Assembly: GCA_036381255.1 (NCBI GenBank)
Contig: DASVDG010000114.1
Location: forward strand, 62,001 to 126,000
DNA: 64,000 bases
Source of the DNA: CALBZE01 sp036381255
GTDB lineage: Bacteria > Gemmatimonadota > Gemmatimonadetes > Longimicrobiales > RSA9
Reading direction: 5' to 3'
This document shows, in pieces, positions 36,130-44,283 of this stretch (position 1 is the stretch's first letter; the number at the start of each line of letters is the position of its first letter). Both the position numbers and the translations under genes were made by a program. The notes beneath the pieces were generated by a model, which did not search any database, was not told where the DNA came from, and saw only the letters and a program-made list of their open reading frames with translations.

Positions 36130-37092
36130 TCAGACGGCCGCGCCCGCCCGGCTCGGCCGCGTCGTCGCCTTCTTCCCCGACGTCTTCGGCTTCCACCGCT
36201 CCGTGATCACCAGCAGCGCCGGCGACGCGACGAAGATCGAGGAGTACGTCCCGATCAGGATCCCGACGAACAGGATCAGCGAGAATTGCCGGATCGTCTC
36301 GCCGCCCAGCATGAAGAGCGAGAGCAGCGTGGCGAGCGTCGTGCCGCTCGTCAGTACCGTCCGCGGGAGCGTCTCGTTGATCGACCGGTTCAGGATCGCG
36401 CCGAACGTCTCCCGTCGGCCGGTCTTCTTCAGGTTCTCGCGGGCCCGGTCGAACACGATGATGGTGTCGTTCAGCGAGTAACCGACGATCGTCAGCACGG
36501 CAGCGACGGTCGGCAGCGACACCTCCATCCGGAAGACGGACAGGATGCCGAGCGTGATCAGGATGTCGTGGACCACCGCGATGACCGCCGCCAGGCCGAA
36601 GCGCCACTCGAAGCGGAACGCGAGGTAGACGAGCGTGACCGCGAACGAGAGCAGGATCGCCAGCGCCGCGCGCACCTGCAACTCGCTGCCGACCTTCGGC
36701 CCGACCGCCTCGGTGCGCGCCACGGTGAATCCATCCGCGCCGAACCGCTCCGCGAGTACCTCCACGATCCGCTCGGACGTGTTCCCACCCGCTTCGGAAA
36801 ACTCCTGCGCCCGGATCAGGAACTCGCTCGCCTCGCCGAAACGGGTCACCTCGGCGCCCGGCGCAACCCGGGCGATCACCTCGCGGACTTCCGCCACCGA
36901 GGTCTCGTCGACGAAGGCGACCTGAACCAGCGTGCCGCCCGTGAAGTCGACGCCGTAGTTGAGCCAGGAGCCCTGGCTGAACTGAAAGAACAGCGCGCCG
37001 ACGAGTGCGATGACCACGGCCGCGCCGCTGAGCACGTAGGCGACCTTACGGCGCCCGATGAAGTCGAAGTTGGCGTTCGCGAAGAGTCGCAT
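36130..37092 (-). CDS. secF: Protein translocase subunit SecF
   Basis: An inner-membrane partner of SecD that uses proton motive force to pull exported proteins through SecYEG. The 320-residue protein has six membrane helices and the family motifs NYGVDFTGGTLVQV, VYLAFRFEWRFGLAAVIAVV, HDILITLGI, GYSLNDTIIVFDRARENL and the final IGTYSSIFVASPALL. It follows secD by 18 bases. The C-terminus is short and basic. Confidence 0.96.
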   Translation of the reverse strand: MRLFANANFDFIGRRKVAYVLSGAAVVIALVGALFFQFSQGSWLNYGVDFTGGTLVQVAFVDETSVAEVREVIARVAPGAEVTRFGEASEFLIRAQEFSEAGGNTSERIVEVLAERFGADGFTVARTEAVGPKVGSELQVRAALAILLSFAVTLVYLAFRFEWRFGLAAVIAVVHDILITLGILSVFRMEVSLPTVAAVLTIVGYSLNDTIIVFDRARENLKKTGRRETFGAILNRSINETLPRTVLTSGTTLATLLSLFMLGGETIRQFSLILFVGILIGTYSSIFVASPALLVITERWKPKTSGKKATTRPSRAGAAV

Positions 37093-37110
37093 GCCGATTC
37101 TGGCTCCGCG

Positions 37111-38709
37111 TCAGATGCTGAGTGCTTCCACGGCGCGCTTCCGCTGGAGGTACAGCAGGAAGAGCGTGCGCGTGACGTAGACGGCCGAGAAGAACGAGGC
37201 GATGATCCCGATCGAGAGCGTGACCGCGAACCCCTGCACCGGACCCGTCCCGAACCGGTACAGGATCAGGGCCGTAAGCAGCGTCGTGATATTCGAGTCC
37301 ACGATCGCCGACATCGCGTTCGAGAACCCCTCGTCGACGGCCATGCGAATCGTGCGCCCGGCCGCGAGCTCCTCCCGGATGCGCTCGAAGATCAGCACGT
37401 TCGCGTCCACCGCCATCCCGATGGACAGGATGAGGCCCGCAATCCCCGGCGCCGTCAGCGTGGCGTTGAGCGCCGCCATCCCGCCGAGGACGATGATCGT
37501 GTACACGCCCAGCGCGATGATCGACAACGCGCCCGAGAAGCGGTAGTACCCGACCATGATCGCGATGACCAGGATCACGCCGACGATGCCGGCCACCTTC
37601 CCCTTCGCGACCGAGTCCGCGCCGAGCGACGGCCCGACCACCCGCTCCTCGATGATGTCGAGCGGCGCCGGCAGCGCGCCGGCCCGAAGCACGAGCGCCA
37701 GGTCGTTCGCCTCTTCGAGCGGCGCCTGGCCGAGCCGGATCACGCCGCTCGTGGCGATGCGCTGCTCCACGACGGGCGCGCTGTAGACCTCATCGTCGAG
37801 GACGATCGCGATGCGGTCCCCGATGTGCTCGCCCGTGACGCTCTCGAACGTCCGGCCGCCCCGCCGGTTCAGCTCGAACGAGACGATCGTCTGGTTGAAC
37901 TGCGGGTCGCGGCCCGCGGTCGCGTTCTCCAGCGCCTCGCCCGTCATGAACGGGTCTTCCTCGAGGACGAAGAGCGTGCGGTAGAGCTGCGCGCCACGCC
38001 CCGTCGGTTCCGCGGCCCAGAGCAGCTCGACGTCGCGCGGCATCGCCCGCTGCACCTCCGGCAGCGCGAGGTAGCGCGTCAGCGTCGGTACGTCCGCCTC
38101 GGCCACGAGCAGCTCGCCCGCGACGCCGCTGTCGAGCAGCAGCGCGGAGAACGGCCGGGCCTCCGCCTCGGCCGCATCCGTGGTGTCCTCCTGCGCCGCA
38201 TCCGCCCGCGCCGTGTCCTGCCGGCCGAACAGCAGCTCTTCGACCGCCTCGCCCGGACGGTCGGCCCGCGCCCGCTCGGTCAGCGCCTCGGGACCCAGCG
38301 CCTCGACGACCGCACGGTCGATCCGCGGCAGCGCTCGCAGCAGCTCCTGGCCGTCCCTCACCAGCTTGAACTCCAGGTACGCCGTCTGCTGGATGATGCC
38401 CTTCGCGCGCTCCTCGTCCCGGATCCCTGCCAGCTCGACGATGATCCGGTCGGCGCCGACCTTCTGGATCAGCGGCTCCTCCACGCCGAACTCGTCGATG
38501 CGCGTGCGGATGATCTTGAGCGCGCGGTCCGTCGCGTCCGCGCGCGTCTCGGGCGTGAACGTCCCCTCCGGATCCGAGACCTCGAGGGCCAGGTGCATCC
38601 CGCCCTGGAGGTCGAGGCCGAGCTTGAGCCCGTTCGAGTACAGGTACCATCCGGCGGTCGCCAGGACGGCGAGGATCACGAGGATTCGGCCTTTCAGGGT
38701 GCCGAACAT
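37111..38709 (-). CDS. secD: Protein translocase subunit SecD
   Basis: The SecD subunit of the secretion motor, 532 residues. Features are an N-terminal membrane helix, LGLDLQGGMHLALEV, the periplasmic P1 region with RIDEFGVEEPLIQKVG and DRIIVELAGI, and a second periplasmic part. The C-terminal membrane domain has GMAVDANVLIFERIREEL and ANITTLL-like SNITTLLTALILYRFGTG. An acidic Ala/Asp-rich stretch (about 170-195) interrupts the P1 region. I chose the ATG at 38707-38709 because GGAGAG precedes it. First gene of secDF; YajC is not adjacent. Confidence 0.96.
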   Translation of the reverse strand: MFGTLKGRILVILAVLATAGWYLYSNGLKLGLDLQGGMHLALEVSDPEGTFTPETRADATDRALKIIRTRIDEFGVEEPLIQKVGADRIIVELAGIRDEERAKGIIQQTAYLEFKLVRDGQELLRALPRIDRAVVEALGPEALTERARADRPGEAVEELLFGRQDTARADAAQEDTTDAAEAEARPFSALLLDSGVAGELLVAEADVPTLTRYLALPEVQRAMPRDVELLWAAEPTGRGAQLYRTLFVLEEDPFMTGEALENATAGRDPQFNQTIVSFELNRRGGRTFESVTGEHIGDRIAIVLDDEVYSAPVVEQRIATSGVIRLGQAPLEEANDLALVLRAGALPAPLDIIEERVVGPSLGADSVAKGKVAGIVGVILVIAIMVGYYRFSGALSIIALGVYTIIVLGGMAALNATLTAPGIAGLILSIGMAVDANVLIFERIREELAAGRTIRMAVDEGFSNAMSAIVDSNITTLLTALILYRFGTGPVQGFAVTLSIGIIASFFSAVYVTRTLFLLYLQRKRAVEALSI

Positions 38710-38747
38710 CGAGCGTCTCTCCAAGTCGTTGTCGCGCAATCACGAAG

Positions 38748-38804
38748 CGGGTCCGACGCCGGACCCGAGCACGTTAAGTTCGCGCCGCCGCGGCCGATTG
38801 TCAA
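38748..38804 (-). promoter_or_regulatory. Promoter and leader hairpin of secDF
   Basis: Minus-strand TTGACA (38799-38804) with GAACTT at 17-base spacing (38776-38781); the -10 box is weak. An 8-base-pair hairpin (38748-38755 with 38760-38767) follows in the leader, about 40 bases before the secD ATG, without a U-tract. Confidence 0.5.
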
Positions 38805-38816
38805 CAACCGGACCGG

Positions 38817-40139
38817 TCAGCGGGTGTCGCCGGTGTACAGCACGCGCCAGATCCGGCCGCCGGCGTCATCGGCGATGTAGAGGGAGCCGTCGGGGCCTTC
38901 GGCCAGGCCGGTCGGCCGGTGTGCGGCGGCGGCGGGCTGCCTCACGGCGCCGGCGAAGCCGTCGGCGAACGTCGTGGGCGAACCGGCGGGGCGGTCGCCG
39001 TCGAACGGGACGAACACCACCTTATACCCGGCCTGCGGCAAAGGTGCCCGGTTCCAGGAGCCGTGGAAGGCGATGAAGGCGCCGCCGCGGTAGTGGTCCG
39101 GGAACGCGTGGGCGCCGCGGCCGGTGTAGAAGAGCAGCCCGTTGGGCGCCCAGTGGCCGGGGAACGCGGCGATCGGCTCTTCGGCGCGGTCGCAGCGGCC
39201 GATCTCCCGGCCGTCGCCGCCGTACTCGGGGGCGAGGACCTTCCGGCCCTGCTGCCAGTCGTGGTAGCAGTAGGGCCAGCCGAAGTCGTCGCCCTCGTCG
39301 ACGCGGAAGAGCTCCTCGGAGGGGAGCTCGGCGCTCTGGCGCTCGTCGAAGCGCTCGGGCCAGAGCGAGGCGAGCTGGTCGCGGCCGTGCTGTGCCGCGT
39401 AGACGACGCCGGTGCCGGGGTGGACGGTCAGCGCGACGGCGTTGCGAATGCCGGTGGCGAAGCGCCGGCCGTCGCGCTGTCGCTGGTCGGTCCGGTCGGC
39501 GTGGAAGCGCCAGATCCCGCCGCGCGTCTCGAGTTGCGGGCAGGGGTCGAGCCCGGGCGAGTGGCGGGTCCGGGCCTGTTCCTGACAGGCGTTGGAGGGC
39601 GCGCCGATGTTGACGTAGAGGGCGCCGTCGGGGCCGAGCGCGATGGACTTCGCGGCGTGGTTCCGGTCGTCCGGCAGTTCCCGGACGATGGTGTCCGGCG
39701 CGCCGGCGGGGCGCAGGCTGCCGGGGGGAAGCGGGTAGCGGAGCACGGCGTCGTCGGGCGCGAAGTAGAGCCAGCTTCCGCGCAGTGCGATCCCGGTGCC
39801 GCCGTTCTCGCCGAAGCGTTCGCGTACGTCGGCGCGCCCATCGCCGTCGGTGTCGCGGAGCGCGAGGACGCCGCCGCGGGTGCGGCTGCGGCGGTCGTTG
39901 GCGAGCGCGACGAAGAGGTCGCCGTTCGGTGCCACGACCAGGTGCCGTGCGGCGCCGACGTCGTCGGCGACGACGAGGGCGCAGAAGCCGTCGGGGAGCG
40001 TGAGCCCGCCGTCATCGGGGTCGCACGCCGGTCGGCCGCCGTGCGGCGACTGGGCGACTGCGGCGCCCGCGGCGAGGAACAGGGTCACGGTGGCGAGCAG
40101 GGGTGCGGAACCCGAACGGTGTCGAACGCGGCGTCGCAT
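38817..40139 (-). CDS. Secreted PQQ-type sugar/sorbosone dehydrogenase-like beta-propeller
   Basis: A 440-residue exported protein with a signal peptide (residues ~1-30, cleavage after AAVAQ or near). Propeller repeats include HLVVAPNGDLFVALAND, SIALGPDGALYVNIG, GIRNAVALTVHPGTG and GLAEGPDGSLYIADDAGG. FGWPYCYHDW and GAFIAFHGSWNR are typical of soluble glucose/sorbosone dehydrogenase-like proteins that use pyrroloquinoline quinone. The blade pattern is clear, but substrate and cofactor are inferred. The ATG at 40137-40139 is the natural start; the frame upstream is shadow. Its own promoter lies 70 bases upstream. Confidence 0.8.
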   Translation of the reverse strand: MRRRVRHRSGSAPLLATVTLFLAAGAAVAQSPHGGRPACDPDDGGLTLPDGFCALVVADDVGAARHLVVAPNGDLFVALANDRRSRTRGGVLALRDTDGDGRADVRERFGENGGTGIALRGSWLYFAPDDAVLRYPLPPGSLRPAGAPDTIVRELPDDRNHAAKSIALGPDGALYVNIGAPSNACQEQARTRHSPGLDPCPQLETRGGIWRFHADRTDQRQRDGRRFATGIRNAVALTVHPGTGVVYAAQHGRDQLASLWPERFDERQSAELPSEELFRVDEGDDFGWPYCYHDWQQGRKVLAPEYGGDGREIGRCDRAEEPIAAFPGHWAPNGLLFYTGRGAHAFPDHYRGGAFIAFHGSWNRAPLPQAGYKVVFVPFDGDRPAGSPTTFADGFAGAVRQPAAAAHRPTGLAEGPDGSLYIADDAGGRIWRVLYTGDTR

Positions 40140-40209
40140 GGCTCCACCTGGGGTGCGTGCAGGGATCGATCGGATGACCCGGCGCCCGGGCGGCGCGCCG
40201 ATCGTGATG

Positions 40210-40237
40210 ATATTAGGAGGTCGGGCGCGGGCGTCAA
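40210..40237 (-). promoter_or_regulatory. Promoter of the secreted dehydrogenase gene
   Basis: Minus-strand TTGACG (40232-40237) and TAATAT (40210-40215), 16-base spacing. No equally good promoter is seen for the divergent gene at 40417. Confidence 0.55.
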
Positions 40238-40416
40238 CTCCCGGGCCGTGTGGCCGTGCGGGGTGGGCGTCGCGACCCGGCCGGCCGGGCCTTGCCGGAT
40301 CCGTGGAGGTGTCCGAACTTGTCGATTCCGCACGTTCACTCGAGGACCCGGACCGAGCCGGGGTGGGCGTCGCCCGTCTCGGGTGCGCCCCGGGATGGCC
40401 ATTGCCCGACGGGAGT

Positions 40417-40899
40417 ATGCTACGTCGCTCGCTGTTCTGCACGGTCGCGCTCGTCGCCTCGGTCGCACTGGTGCGCTGCGGCCTGGTCACGCCGACGGGC
40501 GTAGTCGACGTGCGGCAGGTCCAGCTCAGCCTCGAGCTCTCGTCGGAGGAGGTCGTCAACGGCGCGACCGTGGCGGCCGAGGTGCGAATCCGGAACACCG
40601 GCACGACGACCGCGGCGATCCAGGTGACCGAGTCGTGCCTTGCCGACTTCTCCATCGTGCGCGACGGAGTGCCGCAGGCGTTCCGCATCACGCCGGCAGA
40701 GTGCTGGGCGGTCGATTCGCCGCTGATGCTCGATCCCGGCGAGTTGCTCCGCCGCGAGTGGACCATCGAGGTCGTGACGCCATCGGGTGCGGCGGTTCCC
40801 GAAGGCCAGTACATTGTACGTGTAGAGATGAACGGGCGCTTGGAGGGCGGATCGGAATTTCCCGACGTCGTCCGCCCCCTGACGGTGGTGGAGCCATGA
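40417..40899 (+). CDS. Exported BsuPI-like (proteinase-inhibitor fold) protein
   Basis: A 160-residue protein with an N-terminal hydrophobic export segment (LFCTVALVASVALVRCG). The Cys at ~22 could be a lipid site, although Arg before it is unusual for a lipobox. The rest matches the beta-sandwich of the BsuPI intracellular proteinase inhibitor family: VAAEVRIRNTGTTTAAIQVT, a central FSIVRDG, then LDPGELLRREWTIEV and PEGQYIVRVEM. Function is unknown; the fold does not prove inhibition. The stop overlaps the next gene by ATGA. Confidence 0.65.
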   Translation: MLRRSLFCTVALVASVALVRCGLVTPTGVVDVRQVQLSLELSSEEVVNGATVAAEVRIRNTGTTTAAIQVTESCLADFSIVRDGVPQAFRITPAECWAVDSPLMLDPGELLRREWTIEVVTPSGAAVPEGQYIVRVEMNGRLEGGSEFPDVVRPLTVVEP

Positions 40900-41267
40900 C
40901 CGGACAAAACGCGGCCCAGGCGGCGGCGCGGCTCGCGTCGTTGCGCGAGCTCGAAGCGAAGGTGCAGCACGTCCACGGGATGGTCGAGCAGTTCGCGGCG
41001 GCGGCGGTGCGAGGCGCGGACGCGTCGCTCTCGATTCCGCTCCGCCGAGCGTTCGGCCGGCTGAAGATCGCGTTCCTCGGCGAGGGATTCGACCAGCTCT
41101 CACAGCTCGCCGGAGCGATGGAGATCGCGGCGGGCCGCGGCAGCGCGGCGAGCCAGAAGGTCCGGATCCTCCGGGAGGGCGTGGGCTCGATGCGGCACCA
41201 GATCGAGCTGGAGCAGCGGGCGGTCCAGCGCGAGCAGGCGGAGCGGCGGGAGGAGGGCGACGGCTGA
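40896..41267 (+). CDS. Small helical protein of unknown function
   Basis: A 123-residue soluble protein that is alpha-helical and rich in Ala, Glu, Gln and Arg (ARLASLRELEAKVQHVHGMV; RHQIELEQRAVQREQAERRE). No cysteine, signal peptide or known motif is visible. It starts in a 4-base overlap with the BsuPI-like gene and ends just before the decayed region, so the pair is co-translated. I do not recognise the family. Confidence 0.6.
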   Translation: MTGQNAAQAAARLASLRELEAKVQHVHGMVEQFAAAAVRGADASLSIPLRRAFGRLKIAFLGEGFDQLSQLAGAMEIAAGRGSAASQKVRILREGVGSMRHQIELEQRAVQREQAERREEGDG

Positions 41268-41466
41268 CCCGCACCCGGTGCCGGACCCGCCCGCCCGCGA
41301 GGCGTGCGTGGCGGGTGTTCTTCGTCCATCGACATCGCGTTCTGGAGGGATTCAGGTCCTCGTCGAAGAACGACGCCCCGGTCGAGACCGGCGTGCGGCA
41401 CGCCGCGTTCGATGCGTCGGTCGCTGCCTGCGGTGCATCCGCGGGCGCGGCGCTCGCCGCGGGCCC

Positions 41467-41541
41467 TCGCTCCTGGACGCGACGATTCTCGTCGCCGGCT
41501 CGATGATCGGCTCCGGCATCTCCATCGCCTCCGCAGAAATC
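41467..41541 (+). pseudogene. Remnant of an APC-type amino-acid permease N-terminus
   Basis: The frame reads LLDATILVAGSMIGSGISIA and then SAEI. This closely matches the first helix of amino-acid/polyamine permeases (usually GSMIGSGIF with a following I-V-S-A-E-I). Homology stops abruptly after SAEI and the frame continues into unrelated sequence, with no start codon and no later permease helices. The surrounding 41268-41846 stretch shows no other gene that I can support. Confidence 0.5.
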
Positions 41542-41846
41542 GCGTTCAACCTGCTCATCTTCTGCCCGACGACGACGTTCAACGACGAGAAGGGGCTGCC
41601 CCTGCTCCTCCCCGAACGCAGCGGGACGCTCGAGGTCGGGGCGCCCAACTTCCTGCGCCTCATCGTCCGAGCGGACGGAGCGAAGGTTCGAGAATTATCG
41701 ATACCGAGCCGGAGCAGAGCGCAGGCGAGGTGTCCTGGAGCGAAGTGGAGGGCAGCGGCGCGGAGCGCCCGCAGCGGCAATGCGATGGTATGCGCCGGAA
41801 CACTCCCTGCCTGCCTGGCCGACCTACAGGTCTTCAGCAGTGCAGA

Positions 41847-42362
41847 TCATGCATTTCCAAGTCCAACCAAACCTGCTCCCTGCGGGTTGTCGGCCAGCAC
41901 GGCTGAGATATCCATGTTCACTTCCAACGTATCGACCGCCGACTCTTCCCTCAGCCACTGATCAGAGACCGGATAGAGTACGAGGTCATGATCTCCGGTC
42001 GGATCCCTCCCCATGACGTGCACGCAAGCCTCGACCTCGCTCTTGCCTGCGACCCACTTGTGCGTCGAATCGGCCATAAGCGTAAGCGTATACCAGCCTG
42101 ACACGTCGCTCGTGGTCTTGGCTCGTGCGATCACCCCCCACGGGCCGACCTCGCAGTCGCCCGGTGCCGGCCCCAGCCCATGAAGCGCTTCCACTTCCAC
42201 CGGCACGCCTTCCTGCGGAGTGCCGTTGGCCTCGACGATGCCCTGAATGACGAGCGCGAGCAGGGGAGCAGGATCCCGCTCGGGCTCGAGTGCCCCTTTT
42301 TCGCTGCACGACAGGGAAAAGCCGGCTACGGCCAGAGTCCAAACGACGGCCCACCTCTTCAT
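41847..42362 (-). CDS. Putative lipoprotein with carboxypeptidase-regulatory-like segment
   Basis: A 171-residue protein with an export signal ending in a possible lipobox (AVAGFSLSC, Cys at ~19). The mature part starts with an acidic linker, then LVIQGIVEANGTPQEGVPVEVEAL and SGWYTLTLMADS, which resemble the Ig-like carboxypeptidase-regulatory fold. Two Cys (in PGDCEVG and EACVHV) may pair. A strong AAAGGAGG precedes the ATG. It lies 21 bases downstream of merR on the same strand, so they are probably co-transcribed. Function unknown. Confidence 0.6.
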   Translation of the reverse strand: MKRWAVVWTLAVAGFSLSCSEKGALEPERDPAPLLALVIQGIVEANGTPQEGVPVEVEALHGLGPAPGDCEVGPWGVIARAKTTSDVSGWYTLTLMADSTHKWVAGKSEVEACVHVMGRDPTGDHDLVLYPVSDQWLREESAVDTLEVNMDISAVLADNPQGAGLVGLGNA

Positions 42363-42383
42363 GGAACCTCCTTTCTAGTGGTG

Positions 42384-42770
42384 CTAGCCCCCTTTCGCTG
42401 TCAGCACGCATTCCTCGACCCGCGCACAACCGCATCGCCTTCCCAACTCGATCGCATGCTTCATCCGAGTTGCCCGGTTGATGAGCTGGTCCAGCTCCTC
42501 GAGCTTGGCACGAGCGAGAGAGCGCCACCGTTCTCCCAGCGGGGTCTCCACGCTGAAGCCGTGAAAGAGTTTCCGGATCTCGGAGAGTGTGAAACCGGCG
42601 TGCTTGGCGAATTGGAGTAACGCGACCATCGGGATGATACTCGAGTCGTATCGCCTGCGGCCATTCACCCGGCGAGGCGCTGGCAGAATGCCCTCGGCCT
42701 CGTAGTAGCGAAGCGCCGACGTGCGAAGCCCCGTCCGACGCGACACCTCTCCAATTGTCAACTCCTCCAT
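42384..42770 (-). CDS. MerR-family transcriptional regulator with C-terminal cysteine motif
   Basis: A 128-residue protein with the MerR winged helix-turn-helix (residues 1-70; LTIGEVSRRTGLRTSALRYY, EAEGILPAPRRVNGRRRYD), a dimerisation helix (about 80-115) and a C-terminal CGCARVEEC. The C-x-C-x5-C spacing matches three of the four cluster ligands of SoxR; the first SoxR Cys is missing. Metal or thiol sensing is plausible. The ATG at 42768-42770 follows AAGGAGGAGCG. The divergent gene at 42874 is the likely target. Confidence 0.85.
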   Translation of the reverse strand: MEELTIGEVSRRTGLRTSALRYYEAEGILPAPRRVNGRRRYDSSIIPMVALLQFAKHAGFTLSEIRKLFHGFSVETPLGERWRSLARAKLEELDQLINRATRMKHAIELGRRCGCARVEECVLTAKGG

Positions 42771-42796
42771 CGCTCCTCCTTGAACACCGCTCGCAC

Positions 42797-42832
42797 TTGA
42801 CCTCAAGTCGGGTTGAAGTTGCACCTTGTATA
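42797..42832 (+). promoter_or_regulatory. MerR-type dyad in the divergent promoter region
   Basis: TTGACC (42797-42802) is followed by an inverted repeat, ACCTCAA (42800-42806) and TTGAAGT (42813-42819), then TGTATA (42827-42832). The ACCTCAAGT half-site equals that of SoxR-type operators. The distance from TTGACC to TGTATA is 24 bases, longer than the 19-20 usual for MerR promoters, so the -10 box is uncertain. Confidence 0.45.
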
Positions 42833-42873
42833 TGGGGTACGTATCTGACATTCCTTTTCGATGGAGCTCGGCC

Positions 42874-43197
42874 ATGAACGCGGAACGACAAGAGGAAATG
42901 CCGCTGGCGTGCGTAATGGACGCCATTCCGGCGAATGAGCGCGCCGCCCACGTTGCCCTGATCGCTCACCTCTTCGGGGAGCTAGCGTCGGAGATCCAGG
43001 AGCTGCCGGAGGGGTACGCCTTTCGATTCGCGGCCCGCGACCTGGAGTCTGTTGCAGCCTTCGTCGCGAATGAGCGCAAGTGCTGTCCATTCCTGACTTT
43101 CGAGCTTACCGTCCATCCCGTCGAGGGGCCCGTTTGGCTGCGGCTGAGTGGTCCTCCGGGAACCCGGGATTTCCTGGCGGCAGAGCTTCCGATATGA
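42874..43197 (+). CDS. Small protein with Lys-Cys-Cys-Pro-Phe motif, divergent from merR
   Basis: A 107-residue soluble protein: an N-terminal helical part (PANERAAHVALIAHLFGELA), LPEGYAFRFAARDLESVAAF, then NERKCCPFLTFELTVHP and GPVWLRLSGPPGTRDFL. The vicinal cysteines (about residue 68) and the divergent MerR regulator with its own cysteines suggest handling of a metal or thiol-reactive compound. I recall similar proteins near heavy-metal regulators but cannot name a characterised member. GGAG lies eight bases before the ATG. Confidence 0.65.
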   Translation: MNAERQEEMPLACVMDAIPANERAAHVALIAHLFGELASEIQELPEGYAFRFAARDLESVAAFVANERKCCPFLTFELTVHPVEGPVWLRLSGPPGTRDFLAAELPI

Positions 43198-43312
43198 AGT
43201 TGCCCCGCCCCCGCCGAGAGCGCAACCAGTTTTGCGTAAGAGTGTTCCGGTGTTGGGGTTGCGCTCTACACAGGCGACGGCGTCGGCCTGCGTCTGCTCG
43301 GCTTCGTGCCAT

Positions 43313-43480
43313 CTCGTAGAGCGGCGACATGTCGAGGTAGCGCCGCTGGCTCCAGCTCTCGTGGATCCTCTTCAGTCTGGCGGTGACCAGAAGGAGCACG
43401 CTGACCTCATGTTGGAATGACTCGGCCACCTTGGCCCTACTCCGCACCTCCTTGAGTATTCGCTCGAGCGGATGGTTGGT
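43313..43480 (-). pseudogene. IS256-type transposase C-terminal fragment
   Basis: About 56 codons read RTNHPLERILKEVRSRAKVA and ESFQHEVSVLLLVTARLKRI, ending HESWSQRRYLDMSPLYE. This matches the C-terminal helices of IS256/mutator transposases (T-N-x-x-E-R-x-x-K/R-E-x-R-x-R). The DDE catalytic region and the N-terminus are absent and no terminal repeats are seen, so it is a dead remnant. It marks past insertion in this low-density stretch. Confidence 0.65.
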
Positions 43481-44187
43481 CCGGAGTGAACGGATCCGGG
43501 TTTGCCGGAGGCTCCAATTCACTTTGGAGCCACGACCAAGGCTTAGCAATATTGCCCAAAGGCCCGAGTGCGTGCCGGTCTGTTCTGCGCCGGTTTCACC
43601 GGACCCGTGCGATCTGGTCTACATGTCCTGGGCACGGGTCTTCATTCATCCTCGATTCTCGCCAGTCTACCGGCGTTACGAACGCCCCTCTTCTCCGCCG
43701 CTTCGTCGTAGATGGGTCGACAGACTGCAAATGACTGATCTGGTGATCAGTCCGAGCCGTCTATGCGCAGGTGCGAATCCAGGCCCGCGAGCCCAACGCT
43801 TCAGAGATTCTATCGGGCCGAAACGGCGTGCGGGAGCTCATCAAACTGCTCGACCCGACGCGCATCGAACGTCGGGCGCCACCTGGTGCAAGAGCGCTGT
43901 GTAAGTGATTGTAGACGAGGCGCTTATGCGATATTGCCCTCTCTGCCACGATCGGATGGGACGGATATCTTCCAGGAAACACCGACCCTCGAGGGCGATT
44001 TGGGAACGCGGGATGTTGGATGTGAAGCGAAACGGCACGGGCGGCCGCGGGGCCACGCTCGCCTGCGGCTCGCGTTTCCCCGCGGCCGCCGCCGGTACGA
44101 CCCGGGAGCGAGCCCCCGATCCCGAACTCGCGGAGCGGCCGAGGCGGCGTCGCTTTTCGGGAGAGTACCAGTTCCAGTATTGCTAAT
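43481..44187. other. Gene-poor, decayed stretch
   Basis: No complete gene can be supported here. A plus-strand frame at 43747-43908 reads protein-like (VRIQAREPNASEILSGRNG, then VRELIKLLDPTRIERR) but lacks a start codon and may be another remnant. Other frames have shadow-like composition. Base composition is less GC-rich in parts of this stretch than in flanking genes, in line with transferred and decaying DNA. Confidence 0.4.
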
Positions 44188-44260
44188 GGGCCTGGTGGGG
44201 CTCGAACCCACGACCTTGCGATTATGAGTCGCCTGCTCTAACCGACTGAGCTACAGGCCC
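44188..44260 (-). tRNA. tRNA with CAU anticodon (tRNA-Ile2 or elongator tRNA-Met)
   Basis: A 73-base cloverleaf on the minus strand. The acceptor stem is GGGCCTG with CAGGCCC, the D arm GCTC...GAGC, the anticodon loop CTCATAA, and the T arm GTGGG-TTCGAGC-CCCAC. The anticodon arm GGCGA-CTCATAA-TCGC resembles E. coli tRNA-Ile2, whose C34 is changed to lysidine, but elongator tRNA-Met cannot be excluded. The 3' CCA is not encoded. It lies 23 bases after upp on the same strand. Confidence 0.9.
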
Positions 44261-44283
44261 GGATCTCCTTGAAATCTAACGGC

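Noticed and set aside
35917..38880. A 987-codon plus-strand open frame antisense to secDF
   Set aside because: It is the complement of well-supported secD and secF, dominated by Arg/Asp/Gln/His, with no export signal or domain.
41278..41961. A complete 227-codon plus-strand gene
   Set aside because: Only a permease-like scrap inside it is recognisable, flanks are shadow-like and there is no ribosome site; treated as a remnant.
42797..42832. Standard sigma-70 promoter for the Cys-Cys protein gene
   Set aside because: The boxes are 24 bases apart, too far for ordinary recognition; kept only as a MerR-type dyad with an uncertain -10 box.
43763..44227. A plus-strand gene overlapping the tRNA region
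   Set aside because: It runs through the tRNA and has no ribosome site or motif; only a short protein-like frame nearby (43747-43908) is noted as a possible remnant.
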